Below, piece by piece: positions 6,740 through 8,536 of a stretch of 8,536 nt of DNA. Each line of letters opens with the position of its first letter. Within the stretch, counting starts at the first letter, position 1. The position numbers and the translations under genes were made by a program. The notes beneath the pieces were generated by a model. It was given only the letters and a program-made list of their open reading frames with translations, ran no database searches and was not told where the DNA came from. The stretch is from Clostridiales bacterium (GTDB lineage: Bacteria > Bacillota > Clostridia > Oscillospirales > CAG-272): positions 1 to 8,536 of the forward strand of contig DXYE01000109.1 of NCBI GenBank assembly GCA_019415985.1, given 5' to 3'.

Positions 6740-7960
6740 TTGCTGGAAGATACGACGGGAAACCAACCGCACGCAAAACAAAGGATGGATATTTGCATGA
6801 ACTATTTACCGGAAAAGGGATATAAAAGGATCATTGTCATTTGCTTTTATGCACTTTTGGCGGCAGCCTTTCTCATTTTATTTTTCTACTTTTTATGGAA
6901 ACCGATCATGCCCTTTTTGCTGGCATGGCTTATGGCTATGCTTCTGCACCCACTGATCTGTCGATGTGTCAAAAAAACAGGGATATCCCGCAAATTCTGG
7001 TCGGTCCTCTTTGTCATTCTCCTGCTGGGACTGCTAACCGGTATAGTGTATTTTCTATGCAGCAGCTTGTTCTCGGAGTTGGACAGCCTCGCAGGCTGGC
7101 TGAGCGACAACATGGGAAACATTAGCGAATGGTTTGACGGTATCACGGAGCAGATCCAGTCGTTTCTGACAAACCTTCCCGCATATCGCGACGGCGGAGA
7201 AGAGGGGCTGCTGTGGAATTTGATCTCGGAAACAGACGATATTCTGCTGGATATCTTAAAGAATGCTACGACGACCGTTTCTACCGCGGTATCCGGCTGG
7301 GTGGCACGTGCAGCGGGCGCATTGCCGAACTTTTTTCTGTTTATTGTGATCATGCTGATCGCCGCCGTATATTTTTGCAGTGATTACGATAAAATAATGG
7401 CTTTTGTAGTCCGTCAGCTTCCCAAACGGATGGCGAGAGGCCTGCATGTGGTACGGACAGAACTCGTTCTTACAGGATTGAAGTACCTGCGCGCCTACTT
7501 TTTCATTATCGTCATCACCTTTTCTGAGCTGTACCTCGGCTTTCTGATTTTGGATGTAGAATATGCGGTCGGACTGGCGCTTCTTATTGCGGTTGTCGAT
7601 ATTCTGCCGGTGCTCGGAACGGGTACAATACTCATTCCCTGGACCCTGATTTGCTTTTTGAAAAAGGATTTTTATCTGGGCATCGGACTGGCTATCATGT
7701 ATCTCGTAATTGCTGTGATCCGGCAGATTATCGAACCCCGTATCGTGGGACGCTCTATCGGCCTGCATCCGCTTGTCACGTTGGCCTCAATGTATGTCGG
7801 TTTGAAGCTCGGAGGGCTGCTTTGGTTAATTTTGCTGCCGGTCGCCGTAAATGTACTGAAAAATTTAAATGAGGAAGGCAAGATCAGACTGTGGAAGACC
7901 GAAGCCGCAGAAAAGGCTGCGGATGGCGTCGAGCCGCCGTCAGCAGCGGCGAAAAAGTAA
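6740..7960 (+). CDS. ytvI: Sporulation integral membrane protein YtvI (AI-2E transporter superfamily)
   Basis: This 406-residue polytopic protein belongs to the AI-2E/PerM membrane superfamily and resembles its sporulation branch, YtvI, whose molecular role is unknown. Two or three helices open the protein (roughly residues 31-70 and 87-112). A long soluble loop follows (115-190), then a helix ending AAVYFCSDYD and a closely packed C-terminal helical bundle. The diagnostic blocks are YLRAYFFIIVITFSELYLG, VDILPVLGTGTILIPW, and RQIIEPRIVGRSIGLHPL. The start is TTG at 6740, with AGGAG 8 bases upstream. ATG 6797 (residue 20, MNYLPEKGYKR) is an alternative with a poorer site; it would remove a polar N-terminal stretch without affecting any helix. 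The tail after residue 385 is Ala/Glu/Lys-rich. The M50 protease gene follows after 22 bases. Confidence 0.82.
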   Translation: MLEDTTGNQPHAKQRMDICMNYLPEKGYKRIIVICFYALLAAAFLILFFYFLWKPIMPFLLAWLMAMLLHPLICRCVKKTGISRKFWSVLFVILLLGLLTGIVYFLCSSLFSELDSLAGWLSDNMGNISEWFDGITEQIQSFLTNLPAYRDGGEEGLLWNLISETDDILLDILKNATTTVSTAVSGWVARAAGALPNFFLFIVIMLIAAVYFCSDYDKIMAFVVRQLPKRMARGLHVVRTELVLTGLKYLRAYFFIIVITFSELYLGFLILDVEYAVGLALLIAVVDILPVLGTGTILIPWTLICFLKKDFYLGIGLAIMYLVIAVIRQIIEPRIVGRSIGLHPLVTLASMYVGLKLGGLLWLILLPVAVNVLKNLNEEGKIRLWKTEAAEKAADGVEPPSAAAKK

Positions 7961-7982
7961 CGTTTGTTTGTGAGGTACGCCG

Positions 7983-8536
7983 ATGTATATCCACATAGGG
8001 AAAAGATGCCGCATCGGCGTCATTTCACTTTTGATGTTTGCCGTTTTCTTCTGTTTCTGTCCGTCGGAGCTGATTCCGGTGATGCTTGCGGCGGCATTGG
8101 TGCACGAGGGTGGACATCTGCTGACGATTCGCCTGCTGAAAGCAAAAATTACAAGCTTTACGCTGACACCTATAGGCGCGGATATCATTATAGACCGCAT
8201 GCGGCTTACATATGGAAGAGAAAGCATTATTTTTCTGTCCGGCGGTCTGACAAATCTGTTGTGCGCCTTCCTGTGTATCATAGGCTCGGATATCTCCGAC
8301 ACCGTTTCCTATCTGATGTCTGCGAATCTGCTGTACGCAGCGTTTAATCTTCTGCCGGTTCGCGGCTTGGATGGTGGATGCGTTATGGAAAATATCCTGC
8401 TCCTGTTTCTCACGCCGGATCGGGCAGAACGCGCCGCGCATGCAGTTTCGTTTGTTTTTTTGCTCTTTCTGTGGACCGTTTCGGGCAGCGTCCTGTTTTT
8501 TTCGTCGCTGAACAGCCCCCAAGCCGTCATTGTTAA
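7983..8536 (+). CDS. M50 site-2 protease, SpoIVFB-like; truncated by the right edge
   Basis: The frame is open for 184 codons to the end of the window. It encodes a membrane-embedded zinc protease of the site-2 family. HEGGH (His41, Glu42, His45) in the second hydrophobic segment supplies the catalytic Glu and two zinc ligands. NLLPVRGLDGG at 122-132 is the partner NPxxxxDG-like motif carrying the third ligand, Asp130. The spacing of about 80 residues between the two and the compact four-to-six-helix plan match the SpoIVFB group, which cleaves pro-SigK in the mother cell. Synteny with a YtvI-like gene 22 bases upstream supports a sporulation role but does not prove it. GAGG lies 7 bases before ATG 7983. 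The missing end would hold any C-terminal CBS domain or last helices, which would separate SpoIVFB from other M50 proteins. Confidence 0.85.
   Translation, partial: MYIHIGKRCRIGVISLLMFAVFFCFCPSELIPVMLAAALVHEGGHLLTIRLLKAKITSFTLTPIGADIIIDRMRLTYGRESIIFLSGGLTNLLCAFLCIIGSDISDTVSYLMSANLLYAAFNLLPVRGLDGGCVMENILLLFLTPDRAERAAHAVSFVFLLFLWTVSGSVLFFSSLNSPQAVIV

Noticed and set aside
7964..8347. Plus-strand 127-residue frame overlapping the M50 gene
   Set aside because: The overlapping frame starting at 7983 carries HEGGH and NLLPVRGLDGG and a proper ribosome binding site; this frame has neither.

Overview
The window looks like the start of a contig from a spore-forming, low-to-mid-GC Clostridia-type Firmicute, probably a gut or anaerobic metagenome member. 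The evidence is a clear SpoIIR protein, a YtvI-type sporulation membrane protein, a SpoIVFB-like M50 protease, AGGAGG-type ribosome binding sites and a textbook SigA-type promoter. The first 27 bases are not biological: they are the Nextera/Tn5 adapter end, so the left edge is a library artefact and the gene lying against it is cut off artificially.

Left part (28-2577), minus strand: a truncated ABC exporter gene with an unusual N-terminal extension ending in a CxxC/CxxC zinc ribbon, driven by a perfect TTGACA-17-TATAAT promoter. A stretch of about 570 bases follows without a convincing gene but with two hairpins, one of them terminator-like in the minus direction. Then comes spoIIR, the forespore signalling protein that triggers SigE activation, with a candidate SigF/SigG-type promoter and a cUUCGg hairpin in its leader.

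Middle part (2578-5501): a divergent intergenic region carries a SigA-like promoter for a plus-strand pair. The first gene encodes a 586-residue DUF4838 protein with a carbohydrate-enzyme-like N-terminal domain and no signal peptide. The second, 52 bases downstream, encodes a short-chain dehydrogenase whose active-site segment resembles the EF-P 5-aminopentanone reductase YmfI more than classical FabG. A hairpin terminator candidate lies at 5641-5673.

Right part (5768-8536), plus strand: a DUF3267 membrane zincin (HELLH) followed by a very strong 17-bp-stem terminator, then a probable two-gene unit made of a TTG-started YtvI-family membrane protein and, 22 bases later, a SpoIVFB-like site-2 protease that runs off the right edge.

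Overall, sporulation functions (spoIIR on one side, ytvI and the M50 protease on the other) flank a separately promoted and terminated block of two metabolic or modification genes and one membrane metalloprotease. I see no phage, IS element, CRISPR array, tRNA or rRNA. No dramatic new system is evident. The most worthwhile points are the zinc-ribbon ABC exporter, the cytosolic DUF4838/reductase pair, the two unrelated membrane metalloproteases beside ytvI, and the unexplained intergenic structures.
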